A stretch of DNA of 64,000 nt from Rhodoblastus sp963736175 (GTDB lineage Bacteria; Pseudomonadota; Alphaproteobacteria; Rhizobiales; Beijerinckiaceae), in assembly GCA_963736175.1 (NCBI GenBank), contig CAVTNU010000016.1, positions 46,604 through 110,603 on the forward strand. Reading direction: 5' to 3'. Position 1 is the first letter of the stretch, and each line of letters begins with the position of its first letter. A program made the position numbers and the translations under genes. Positions 16,872-24,948 of this stretch are shown piece after piece. The notes below the pieces were generated by a model. It worked only from the letters and a program-made list of their open reading frames with translations. It ran no database searches and was not told the origin of the DNA.

Positions 16872-18950
16872 ATGACGCGGGAGCCCCTGATCCAGGTGCG
16901 CGGACTTCAACGCGTCTACAGCCTCGGCGACGTTGAAACGCGCGCGCTTGACGGCGTCGATCTCGATGTCCGGCAGGGCGAATTCCTCGCCATCATGGGC
17001 TCGTCGGGATCGGGCAAATCGACCCTGATGAACATGCTCGGCTGTCTTGACCAGCCGTCGTCCGGCTCTTATCGCCTCGAAGGCCTGGATGTCGCGATGA
17101 TGAGCGAGCCGGCGTTGGCGGCCGTGCGCAGCGACAAAATCGGCTTCGTCTTTCAGAGCTTCAATCTGTTGGCGCGCACCAGCGCCGCGGAAAATGTCGC
17201 TTTGCCGCTGATTTACGCCTCGGCGCCGATCAGCGGCGCCGAACGCATGAGCCGCGCTCGCGAGACCTTGGCGCAGATGGGGTTGGCTGGCCGCGAGCGG
17301 AACAGTCCCGGTCAACTCTCCGGCGGCCAGCAGCAGCGCGTCGCCATCGCGCGCGCGCTGATCAACCGTCCGAGCCTGCTTCTCGCCGACGAGCCGACCG
17401 GCAATCTCGACACGCGCAATTCCCACGAGATCATGGATATCCTGCGCGACCTCAACCGCAAGCAGGGCGTGACGATCATCGTCGTCACGCATGAGCGCGA
17501 CATCGCCGATTATACCGACCGCATCATAACCATGCGCGACGGGCGCATTATCTCGGACGAGAAAAACCCCGCGCCGAACGCCGGCGCGTCCGGCGGCGCG
17601 GCGGCGAAGCTGGCCGCGAACGCCAATGACGGCGGCGCGTCGCTCGGTTTTCTTTCGATGATATTCACGGCGGCGGCGCAAGCGATCACACGCAACAAGA
17701 TGCGAGCGGCGCTGACGATGCTCGGCGTTTTCATCGGCGTCGCGGCGCTGATCGCCATGGTGGCGGTCGGCCAAGGCGCCAATGAGGCGGTGCGGGCCCA
17801 GATCGAAAGCATGGGCGCCAATCTGCTCGTCGTCGTGCCCGGCGCCACGACGGCGGCCGGCGTCCGGCAGGGATTTGGCAGCGCCTCGACGCTGACGGTG
17901 GCCGACGCTCAGGCGATCCAGCGCGAATGCCCGGACGTCGCCATGGTCAGTTACATGATCCGCCAGCTCGGCCAGACCGAATACGGCAGCCAGAATTGGC
18001 AGACCAACATCGCCGGCGTCACGCGCGCCTATCTGACGACCGGCGCCTGGACGGTAGCCGCCGGCCGCAGTTTTGTCGCCGCCGATGAAAATAGCGCGGC
18101 GCTCGTGGCTCTGATCGGCGAAACGGTGCGCCGCCAGCTGTTCGGCGATTTCGAAAATCCGATCGGCGCGAAAATCCTGATCAAAGGCAGTCCGGTGCAG
18201 GTCGTCGGCGTGCTTGGCCCGAAGGGGCAAAGCAACTTCGGCCAAGATCAGGACGACGTGGTGATGATCCCGTTCGCCACCGCCGAGCGTAAGGTTCTCG
18301 GCGTCGCCGCGCCAAGCCAGGCGCAGCAGAACTTTGACCCTTATTTCCCTCCCGTGGCCAACCCTTACGGCACGAGTCTGCGCCTCACCGGCTACGTCAA
18401 TTACATCTACGCCCAAGCGGTCGGCCAGGCGCGGGCGACGGCGGCGCTGGCGCAGGTCAACGCCGTGCTGATGCAACGCCACCACATTAAGCCCGGCGAC
18501 ACCAGCGACTTTTCCATCCGTAATTTGAGTCAGGTCGCCGAAGCGGCGGAAAGTTCCGCCAATGTGATGGCTCTGCTGCTCGCGGTGGTCGCCTCGATCT
18601 CGCTGCTCGTCGGCGGCATCGGCATCATGAACATCCTGCTGGTGTCGGTAACCGAGCGGACCCGGGAAATTGGTCTGCGCATGGCGATCGGCGCGCGCCG
18701 CAACCATGTGCTGTTGCAATTCCTCACGGAGGCGATCCTGCTCAGCGTGACCGGCGGCGTCGGCGGCATCGCCGCCGGCGTTATCGTCTCCCTGCTGATC
18801 TCCACGCTCGCGCACTGGCCGACCCAGCTTTCGGCGCTGGCGATTTTTGGCGGATTCGCCTTCAGCGTCGCTGTCGGAATGTTTTTCGGCTTCTACCCGG
18901 CGCGCAAGGCTTCGCGCCTCAACCCGATAGAAGCCTTGCGTTACGAATGA
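16872..18950 (+). CDS. MacB-type ABC transporter, fused ATPase and permease
   Basis: The 692-residue fusion has an N-terminal ATPase: Walker A GSSGSGKST (43-51), signature LSGGQQQRVAIARAL (~149), Walker B LLLADEPTGNLD (~167). A linker of about 30 residues follows, then the first membrane helix (~278-300, MLGVFIGVAALIAMVAVG), a large periplasmic domain (MacB_PCD, ~300-560), and three C-terminal helices with the FtsX fold (NILLVSVTERTREIGLRMAIG). This mechanotransmission type drives periplasmic export of small molecules, peptides or lipoproteins. It forms an operon with the adaptor and a small secreted protein. Confidence 0.93.
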   Translation: MTREPLIQVRGLQRVYSLGDVETRALDGVDLDVRQGEFLAIMGSSGSGKSTLMNMLGCLDQPSSGSYRLEGLDVAMMSEPALAAVRSDKIGFVFQSFNLLARTSAAENVALPLIYASAPISGAERMSRARETLAQMGLAGRERNSPGQLSGGQQQRVAIARALINRPSLLLADEPTGNLDTRNSHEIMDILRDLNRKQGVTIIVVTHERDIADYTDRIITMRDGRIISDEKNPAPNAGASGGAAAKLAANANDGGASLGFLSMIFTAAAQAITRNKMRAALTMLGVFIGVAALIAMVAVGQGANEAVRAQIESMGANLLVVVPGATTAAGVRQGFGSASTLTVADAQAIQRECPDVAMVSYMIRQLGQTEYGSQNWQTNIAGVTRAYLTTGAWTVAAGRSFVAADENSAALVALIGETVRRQLFGDFENPIGAKILIKGSPVQVVGVLGPKGQSNFGQDQDDVVMIPFATAERKVLGVAAPSQAQQNFDPYFPPVANPYGTSLRLTGYVNYIYAQAVGQARATAALAQVNAVLMQRHHIKPGDTSDFSIRNLSQVAEAAESSANVMALLLAVVASISLLVGGIGIMNILLVSVTERTREIGLRMAIGARRNHVLLQFLTEAILLSVTGGVGGIAAGVIVSLLISTLAHWPTQLSALAIFGGFAFSVAVGMFFGFYPARKASRLNPIEALRYE

Positions 18951-19354
18951 AGAGGCAAACCCGTATGCGTCAATCGCCTTTAACGTTTTCTGTCCCGTCC
19001 CGGATAGCGGCGATCATTGCCGGCGCGCTGCTCTTGGGCGGCTCGACCGCCGCGGCCCAGCCGTCTCGGCTGCAATGTTCGGTGTCGAACGAAACGGCCG
19101 ACGGCGCGAGCGCGTCTCGCACCCTCGCGATCACCTATGACGAGGAGGCCAAGACCTTGGTCGTCGAGGACGGCGCGCAGCGCCAGGACTATAAGAATGT
19201 GACGATCAGCACGGTATCGATCAACGGCGCCGGGACCGACACGACGATCGGCGTCGACCGCTCGTCCTGGTCGATCGCCTTCCAGACGTATCGGCCCGAA
19301 GGCGTTACGACCCTGGTCGGACGCTGCGCTCCCGCCGGCGGACAAAGTCGTTGA
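18947..19354 (+). CDS. Small exported protein of unknown function, third gene of the MacAB operon
   Basis: The start overlaps the permease stop in ATGA (18947-18950), so translation is coupled. The 135-residue precursor has a signal peptide (hydrophobic IAAIIAGALLLGGSTAAAQP, cleavage about residue 38) and a mature part of about 97 residues with Cys in RLQCSVSNE and VGRCAPAGG. Spacing of beta-prone segments suggests one small beta sandwich, possibly closed by the Cys pair. I recognise no family. Its place in the operon suggests a periplasmic partner or cargo of the exporter. An internal ATG six codons in (MRQSPLTF) is an alternative start. Confidence 0.7.
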   Translation: MKRQTRMRQSPLTFSVPSRIAAIIAGALLLGGSTAAAQPSRLQCSVSNETADGASASRTLAITYDEEAKTLVVEDGAQRQDYKNVTISTVSINGAGTDTTIGVDRSSWSIAFQTYRPEGVTTLVGRCAPAGGQSR

Positions 19355-19415
19355 GGCCGGTCCGAAGGCGTTGGCCGACGCGATCCAACGGCGGCCAAGC
19401 GTACTGAAACGACGA

Positions 19416-19435
19416 AGGCCGCCTCGCGGCGGCCT
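19416..19435. terminator. GC-rich hairpin between the MacAB operon and tRNA-Gly
   Basis: AGGCCGCC and GGCGGCCT pair around a TCGC loop. The flanking T-content is poor on the plus strand; on the minus strand TTCGTCGTTT follows. It may terminate the tRNA transcript. Confidence 0.45.
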
Positions 19436-19467
19436 GTCGTAACTCTCTGAATTTTGAGAGAATTTGG

Positions 19468-19539
19468 AGCGGGCGAAGGGATTCGAACCCTCGACCCCAA
19501 CCTTGGCAAGGTTGTGCTCTACCCCTGAGCTACACCCGC
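19468..19539 (-). tRNA. tRNA-Gly(GCC)
   Basis: On the minus strand the acceptor arm GCGGGTG pairs with CGCCCGC (one G-U pair). The D-loop GTAGCTCAGGGGTAGAGC, the anticodon loop TTGCCAA (anticodon GCC), and the T-arm GGGTTCGAATCCC all fit a glycine tRNA of 72 bases with U discriminator. Confidence 0.97.
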
Positions 19540-19654
19540 ATCCGTGGGTACGGCCGTCAGCCGTGGCGGCTATATGCCGCAAACCGAAACGGATTGCAAC
19601 CGCCCGCGCCCAATTTCATAAATTCGTCGGAACGCGCGCGTTGTTCGAACAGAT

Positions 19655-20839
19655 TCAGCGCCCGGAGCGCAAGGCTTCCAGCAACCTCTTTCCGGCGCGC
19701 CCGTCGCGTTTCATGCCGAGACGGTCTTCATAGGCGGCGATGGCCTGACGCGTCTTGGTTCCCATCACGCCGTCCCGCTTGCCGCCGACGTCGTAGCCGC
19801 GCTGCTCCAGCCGGGCCTGAACTTCCCGCCGTTCGATGCGGGCGAGCCCCGGATCGTCGGTCGGCCATGGCGTTTGCACGCCCTCGCGACCGCGCAACCG
19901 ATCGGCCAATACGCCGATCGCCAAGGCGTAGGTCTCGGCCGCGTTATAGGAATAGAAGGCGTCGAAATTGCGTGAGACAAGAAAAGCCGGCCCGCGCGGA
20001 CCGGCGGGCAGCAACAGGCCATAGGCGCCCGCGCCCGAGAGGGCGGAGCCGTCAACATGGGTCAGGCCGCGCGCGGCCCAGGCGGCAAGCGGCTGTTTGG
20101 CGGAGCGCCCCGACGGCCCGTGGTAATCGCGCGGCAAGCGCGCCTCGAAGCCCCACGGCAAGCCGGCGACCCAGCCGGAGTGATGCAGAAAATTGGCGGT
20201 CGAACCGAGCGCGTCGGCTACGGAGCCGACCACGTCGCGCCGGCCGTCGCCGTCCATATCGACGGCGAGGCGCAGGAAGGTCGAGGGCATGAATTGCGTG
20301 TGGCCGAACGCGCCCGCCCAGGAGCCCTTGAAATCTTCGAGCCGCACGTCGCCGGCGTCGACGATTTTAAGCGCCGCCATCAGCTCGCCGCGAAAATAAT
20401 CCTGCCGGCGGTTGGGCGTGCAGGACAAGGTGGCGAGCGACTGGATGACCGGACGCCAGCCAAAACCCTTGCCGAAATCCGATTCGACGCCCCAGACGGC
20501 GACGACGGCGTAAGGGTCGACGCCGAAACGCCGTCCGGCGGCGTCGGCCGCCTGGCGGTATTCGGCCAACCGCGCGCGCCCGTCGCGCACCCGCTCCTCG
20601 TCGACGAGGCCCGCGAGATAATCCCAGACCGGCGTCGAGAACTCGGGCTGTTGGCCAAGGAAACTGGCGGCGTCGTTGGGCTCGAGGCCGTCGAGGGCGC
20701 GCTGGCGGGTTTCCGCGGAAACGCCGCGCGCCGCGGCCTGGGCGCTCAAATTTCGCAGACAATCGGAAAAGTCAGCCCGCGCGGCGCCCGCACAGACCAC
20801 GGCGCCGAGGGCGACCAGAGAACGTATCCAGCTCTTCAT
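19655..20839 (-). CDS. Lytic murein transglycosylase, MltB-like, with peptidoglycan-binding domain
   Basis: The 394-residue exported enzyme cleaves the MurNAc-GlcNAc bond of peptidoglycan, forming 1,6-anhydro ends. The signal peptide is MKSWIRSLVALGAVVCAGAA. The SLT_2 domain carries the catalytic Glu119 in VWGVESDFGKGFG and the motif AFGHTQFMPSTFLRLAVDMDG (~175-195). A C-terminal PG_binding_1 repeat (~325-390, ERREVQARLEQRGYDVGGKR) helps hold the sacculus. There is no lipobox cysteine in the signal, so it is likely soluble periplasmic rather than an outer membrane lipoprotein like E. coli MltB. Confidence 0.93.
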   Translation of the reverse strand: MKSWIRSLVALGAVVCAGAARADFSDCLRNLSAQAAARGVSAETRQRALDGLEPNDAASFLGQQPEFSTPVWDYLAGLVDEERVRDGRARLAEYRQAADAAGRRFGVDPYAVVAVWGVESDFGKGFGWRPVIQSLATLSCTPNRRQDYFRGELMAALKIVDAGDVRLEDFKGSWAGAFGHTQFMPSTFLRLAVDMDGDGRRDVVGSVADALGSTANFLHHSGWVAGLPWGFEARLPRDYHGPSGRSAKQPLAAWAARGLTHVDGSALSGAGAYGLLLPAGPRGPAFLVSRNFDAFYSYNAAETYALAIGVLADRLRGREGVQTPWPTDDPGLARIERREVQARLEQRGYDVGGKRDGVMGTKTRQAIAAYEDRLGMKRDGRAGKRLLEALRSGR

Positions 20840-20911
20840 GGCGCGATGCTAGTCGATTTTTTGATTCGGCAGAATTTAAAACCGACCACCGGCATGGAGC
20901 CTGACGTTCTC

Positions 20912-21517
20912 CTAGATCCAGGGCCGCTCGCCCGACAGCCTGGCCTCGAAGGCGTCGATCTTGTCGGCCTTGACCATCGTCAGGCCGATGTCGTCGAGCC
21001 CTTCGAGCAAGCAATGTTTGCGATGCGGATCGATATCGAATTTCACCACGCCGCCGTCGGGACCGCGAATTTCTTGGGCCTCCAGGTCGATGCTCATGGT
21101 GGCGTTGGCGCCGCGTTCGGCGTCGTCCATCAGCTTGGCGAGGTCGCCCTTCGAAACCTTGATCGGCAAAATGCCGTTCTTGAAGCAATTGTTGTAGAAA
21201 ATATCGGCGAAGCTGGTGGAGATGACACATCGCACGCCGAAGTCGAGCAGAGCCCAGGGCGCGTGTTCGCGCGAGGAGCCGCAACCGAAATTGTCTTCAG
21301 CCACCAGAATCTGGGCGTGCCGATAGGCGGGCTGGTTCAGCACGAAATCGGGATTTTCCGAACCGTCGTCGCGATAGCGCATTTCCGAAAACAGGCCCTT
21401 GCCGAGGCCGGTGCGGGCAATGGTTTTTAGATATTGCTTCGGGATGATCATATCGGTGTCGATATTGGTGATCTTGAGCGGCGCGGCGACGCCGGTGAGC
21501 TTTTTGAACTTTTCCAT
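20912..21517 (-). CDS. leuD: 3-isopropylmalate dehydratase small subunit
   Basis: The 201-residue swivelling domain pairs with LeuC in leucine synthesis, isomerising 2- to 3-isopropylmalate. It starts MEKFKKLTGVAAPLKITNID, and has NIDTDMIIPKQYLK and the substrate loop EDNFGCGSSREHAPWAL. The frame is open 19 codons upstream, but ATG 21517 is the family start. leuC lies 0.6 kb upstream on the same strand with a zincin gene between. Confidence 0.96.
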   Translation of the reverse strand: MEKFKKLTGVAAPLKITNIDTDMIIPKQYLKTIARTGLGKGLFSEMRYRDDGSENPDFVLNQPAYRHAQILVAEDNFGCGSSREHAPWALLDFGVRCVISTSFADIFYNNCFKNGILPIKVSKGDLAKLMDDAERGANATMSIDLEAQEIRGPDGGVVKFDIDPHRKHCLLEGLDDIGLTMVKADKIDAFEARLSGERPWI

Positions 21518-21603
21518 CTGCGATCCCGAAAGCCGATCCAACGGCGAAACTGTCAATTGCGCCTGCTTTAACAAAGGCGGCGGCGGCGCGCAACGAACGC
21601 GCC

Positions 21604-21617
21604 TAGAACATGTTCTA
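21604..21617. repeat. Perfect 14-base palindrome TAGAACATGTTCTA
   Basis: It lies between the zincin stop and leuD. It is similar in type to the palindrome at 319-335. No terminator features. Confidence 0.5.
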
Positions 21618-21622
21618 AAGCC

Positions 21623-22051
21623 CTACTCGGCCTCCGCCTCGATCCTGTCCATATCCTCGTCCGACAGGCCGAAATGATGGCCGATCTCATGCACCAGCAC
21701 ATTGGCGATCAGCGCGCCCAACGGGTCGTCGCTGTCGGCCCAGGCGTCAAGAATCGGACGGCGAAACAGCCAGACCATGTTGGGAAACTGGCCGGTCTGC
21801 GCCGCCGGTTCGCCTTGCGCCAGACCGCGGCCGCGAAACAGGCCGAGGAGGTCGAACTCGGTTTCGGCCTCCATTTCCTCAAGGACTTCCTCGTCGGGGA
21901 AATCCTCGACGCGGATGACGAGCCCTTCGCAGAGCCGCCTGAACCGCGCCGGCAGACCGGCGAAGGCGGTTTCCGCCAGGGCCTCGAATTCGGCCAGCGA
22001 CGGCGCTGACCGCCAGGCCCAATCTGACGGAGAGTAGCGAGCCGTTCCCAT
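21623..22051 (-). CDS. Small metallopeptidase-like protein (zincin, PF06262-type)
   Basis: The 142-residue protein ends with LVHEIGHHFGLSDEDMDRIE: an HExxHxxG zinc site followed by Asp, near residues 120-131. The preceding acidic segment (DFPDEEVLEEMEAETEFDLLGLF) and the GQFPNMVWLFRRPILDAW strand fit the possibly proteolytic DUF1025/zincin family. It has no signal peptide, so it is cytoplasmic. It sits between leuC and leuD. The natural substrate is unknown. Confidence 0.85.
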   Translation of the reverse strand: MGTARYSPSDWAWRSAPSLAEFEALAETAFAGLPARFRRLCEGLVIRVEDFPDEEVLEEMEAETEFDLLGLFRGRGLAQGEPAAQTGQFPNMVWLFRRPILDAWADSDDPLGALIANVLVHEIGHHFGLSDEDMDRIEAEAE

Positions 22052-22098
22052 TTTCTCTCCCGTTTCGGTTGTTAAACGGCGGCGTTTTTTCTGAATTC

Positions 22099-23514
22099 TC
22101 AGCCGAGCTTGCGCATGTCGACGAAATGGCCGGCGATCGCCGCCGCCGCCGCCATCGCCGGCGAGACGAGATGGGTGCGGCCCTTGAAGCCCTGGCGGCC
22201 TTCAAAATTGCGGTTCGAAGTCGAAGCGCAACGCTCGCCTGGCGCCAGCCGATCGGGATTCATCGCCAGACACATCGAGCAGCCCGGCTCGCGCCATTCG
22301 AAACCGGCGGCGATGAAAATCTTGTCGAGGCCCTCGGCTTCCGCCTGCGCCTTGACCAGACCGGAACCCGGCACGACCAGCGCGTTGACGTGGCTCGCCA
22401 CCTTGCCGCCTTCCGCCACTTTCGCGGCGGCGCGCAGATCTTCGATGCGGCCATTGGTGCACGAGCCGATAAAGACGCGATCGATCTTGATGTCGGTCGG
22501 CTTTTCGCCGCCCTTTAGTCCCATGTAGTCGAGGGCGCGCTGAATTTTGGCGCGCATGGCGTCGTTCGTCGCCGATTCGACGCGCGGCACCGTCCCGTCG
22601 ATCGCGACAACATCCTCCGGGCTGGTGCCCCAGGTGAGCAGCGGCGGCAAGGCGGCGGCGTCAAGTTCGACGATCGCGTCGAAATGGGCTCCCTCATCGC
22701 TCTTGAGCTGGCGCCAGTAGTGCAACGCCTGCTCCCAGGCTTCGCCCTTGGGCGCCTTGGGGCGGCCCTGCAGATAGGCGAAGGTTTTTTCATCCGGCGC
22801 GATTAGGCCGGCGCGCGCGCCGCCTTCGATCGACATGTTGCAAACCGTCATGCGCCCTTCCATCGACAGATCGCGAATGGCCTGACCGGCGTATTCGATG
22901 ACGTAGCCGGTGCCGCCGGCCGTGCCGATCTTGCCGATGATGGCGAGCGCGATGTCCTTGGCGGTGGCGCCGTCGGCCAGTTTGCCCTCGACCTTGACCA
23001 GCATGTTCTTGGCCTTGGCCTGGATCAGCGTCTGGGTGGCCAGAACGTGCTCAACCTCGGACGTGCCGATGCCGTGCGCCAGCGCGCCGAAAGCGCCATG
23101 GGTCGAGGTGTGGCTGTCGCCGCAGACGATGGTGGCGCCGGGAAGCGTGAACCCCTGTTCGGGGCCGATGATGTGGACGACGCCCTGACGCACGTCATGT
23201 TCGTTGAAATATTCGACGCCGAATTCGCGGGCGTTGATCGCCAGTTGTTCGACCTGGGCTCGGCTTTCAGGATCGACGATCGGCGCCGAGCGGTCGGTGG
23301 TCGGCACGTTGTGATCGACAACGGCGAGCGTCTTCTGCGGCGCCCGAACCTGACGATGGGACAGGCGCAGGCCTTCGAAAGCTTGCGGGCTCGTCACCTC
23401 GTGGATGAGATGGCGGTCGATATAAAGCAGCGCCGTGCCGTCGCTCTGGATGTCGACGACGTGGTCGTCCCAGATTTTGTCGTAAAGAGTGCGCTGTTTG
23501 CTCGAGTTTTCCAT
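22099..23514 (-). CDS. leuC: 3-isopropylmalate dehydratase large subunit
   Basis: The 471-residue aconitase-family subunit binds a 4Fe-4S cluster through the cysteine in FIGSCTNGRIEDL and the pair in EPGCSMCLAMN. Also present are VDHNVPTTDRS, CGDSHTSTHGAFGALAHGIGTSEVEHVLATQ and RNFEGRQG, all diagnostic. ATG 23514 (MENSSKQRTLYDKIW) fits the family; the upstream in-frame ATG at 23577 is not conserved-looking. leuC, the zincin and leuD run in one direction with short gaps. Confidence 0.97.
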   Translation of the reverse strand: MENSSKQRTLYDKIWDDHVVDIQSDGTALLYIDRHLIHEVTSPQAFEGLRLSHRQVRAPQKTLAVVDHNVPTTDRSAPIVDPESRAQVEQLAINAREFGVEYFNEHDVRQGVVHIIGPEQGFTLPGATIVCGDSHTSTHGAFGALAHGIGTSEVEHVLATQTLIQAKAKNMLVKVEGKLADGATAKDIALAIIGKIGTAGGTGYVIEYAGQAIRDLSMEGRMTVCNMSIEGGARAGLIAPDEKTFAYLQGRPKAPKGEAWEQALHYWRQLKSDEGAHFDAIVELDAAALPPLLTWGTSPEDVVAIDGTVPRVESATNDAMRAKIQRALDYMGLKGGEKPTDIKIDRVFIGSCTNGRIEDLRAAAKVAEGGKVASHVNALVVPGSGLVKAQAEAEGLDKIFIAAGFEWREPGCSMCLAMNPDRLAPGERCASTSNRNFEGRQGFKGRTHLVSPAMAAAAAIAGHFVDMRKLG

Positions 23515-23661
23515 CTTTTTTCCTTTTGGCGGCGCGCGGGCGCCAAACGCGGATTGCCGCGCGCATTCGCCGTTCATTAAGCCCGGGCGACGTTTTTACT
23601 CGCAACCCGTCTCAAGGGAAAGTATCTGATAAGCTATGTATCGCCACGAAGAGGTTCAACG

Positions 23662-24198
23662 ATGTCGAGACCGAAGGTCGCGCCTTATCTGACCGTTAGC
23701 CCCGCCGCGGGCGCCATCGGCTTCTATACGGCGGTGTTCGGAGCCCGGCAAAAGGCGCTGATGCCCTCAGTCGACGGCCTGCGCGTCATGCATTGCGAGC
23801 TCGAGATCAACGGCGGCGCGGTGATGCTGTCCGACGCCTTTCTCGAACTCGGACAGACCCGCCCGCCCATGCCGGGCGAGCCCGCGACCATGTCCGTGGC
23901 GCTTGAATACGCCAGCGCCGAAGAAGTCGACGCCATCATCGAGAAGGCGCGAAGCTTTGGCGCGCGCCTGGAAATGGGGCCGATGGCCTCGTTCTGGGGC
24001 ACGCGGTACGCCAGTTTTCGCGATCCGTTCGGCCATCGCTGGATTTTGAACGCGCCGCTCGAAAAAGCGCCGGCGCCGACGTTCGATCCGTTCGAATTCT
24101 TCAAGGCGGCGTTGGCGCCGCTCACGCCCAAACCCGAGCCGCAAGCCAAGCCGGGCGAGCCGGCCGAAACGCCGCCCGAAAAAACCAAGGGCGACTGA
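23662..24198 (+). CDS. VOC-superfamily protein (PhnB/glyoxalase-like)
   Basis: The 178-residue protein has the paired beta-alpha-beta-beta-beta modules of the vicinal oxygen chelate fold. It starts with VAPYLTVSPAAGAIGFYTAVFGA, then LRVMHCELEINGGAVMLSD and RYASFRDPFGHRWILN. These are the marks of the PhnB-like group. The C-terminal ~35 residues are Pro/Glu/Lys-rich and look disordered. The substrate is unknown. It is divergent from leuC. Confidence 0.85.
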   Translation: MSRPKVAPYLTVSPAAGAIGFYTAVFGARQKALMPSVDGLRVMHCELEINGGAVMLSDAFLELGQTRPPMPGEPATMSVALEYASAEEVDAIIEKARSFGARLEMGPMASFWGTRYASFRDPFGHRWILNAPLEKAPAPTFDPFEFFKAALAPLTPKPEPQAKPGEPAETPPEKTKGD

Positions 24199-24287
24199 TC
24201 GCGCCCGAATTGACCTCGGACGACGCCGCGTCGATAAAACGCCAGACGTCCGGCGACGCCGCCGGATTCGGCAAAGGCGGAAATCTC

Positions 24288-24923
24288 ATGAAACTGCACG
24301 GCTACTTTCGCTCCTCGGCGTCCTGGCGGCTGCGTATCGCGCTGGCGCTCAAAGGCCTGACCTTCGAAACGGTCGCGCATCATCTGCGCAAGGGCGAGCA
24401 GAACGACCCCGCGTTTCTCGCGTTGAACCCGCAGGGCCTGGTGCCGGCGCTGGAGCTCGACGATGGGACTGTGCTGACGCAATCGCTGGCGATCATCGAA
24501 TGGCTGGAGGAAACCCGCCCGAATCCGCCCCTGCTGCCGGCCGATCCGCTGGAAAAAGCGCGCGCGCGGGCTTTTGCGCTGGCCATCGCCTGCGAAATTC
24601 ACCCTGTGCAAAATCTGAAAGTTCTCGGCCGCTTGCGTCGCGACGCCGGCTTCGACGACGCCCGCGTCGCCGCCTGGGCCGCGACGATCAACGCCGAAGG
24701 CCTCGCCGCCTGCGAAAAACTTGTCGAAAAAAGACCGGGCGGCTTTTTGTTCGGCGATCGCCCCGGTCTGGCCGAAATCTATCTTGTGCCGCAACTGGGC
24801 AACGCGCGGCGCTTCGGCGTCGATGTGACGAAATTCCCCCGCCTTCTGGCGGCGGAGGCGGCGGCGGCGGCGCTGCCGGCCTTTATCGGGGCGACGCCCG
24901 ACAAACAGCCCGACGCCGAATAA
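24288..24923 (+). CDS. maiA: Zeta-class glutathione S-transferase / maleylacetoacetate isomerase
   Basis: The 211-residue protein begins MKLHGYFRSSASWRLRIALALKGL, which holds the zeta-class catalytic SSAS motif (Ser-Ser-x-Ser) for glutathione. LNPQGLVPALELDDGTVLTQSLAIIEWLEE is the cis-Pro and Glu-Ser glutathione site. IACEIHPVQNLKVL in the C-terminal domain is also typical of maleylacetoacetate isomerases in tyrosine breakdown. ATG 24288 is chosen over 24210 because the upstream 26 residues are not family-like. No other tyrosine-catabolism gene is nearby, so the exact substrate is inferred. Confidence 0.87.
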   Translation: MKLHGYFRSSASWRLRIALALKGLTFETVAHHLRKGEQNDPAFLALNPQGLVPALELDDGTVLTQSLAIIEWLEETRPNPPLLPADPLEKARARAFALAIACEIHPVQNLKVLGRLRRDAGFDDARVAAWAATINAEGLAACEKLVEKRPGGFLFGDRPGLAEIYLVPQLGNARRFGVDVTKFPRLLAAEAAAAALPAFIGATPDKQPDAE

Positions 24924-24948
24924 TCGGCGCGGCGCCGACTCGCCAAAA

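Noticed and set aside
16839..18815. Long minus-strand open frame (658 codons) opposite the MacB-like gene
   Set aside because: Antisense shadow of a well-supported ABC transporter, with low-complexity composition.
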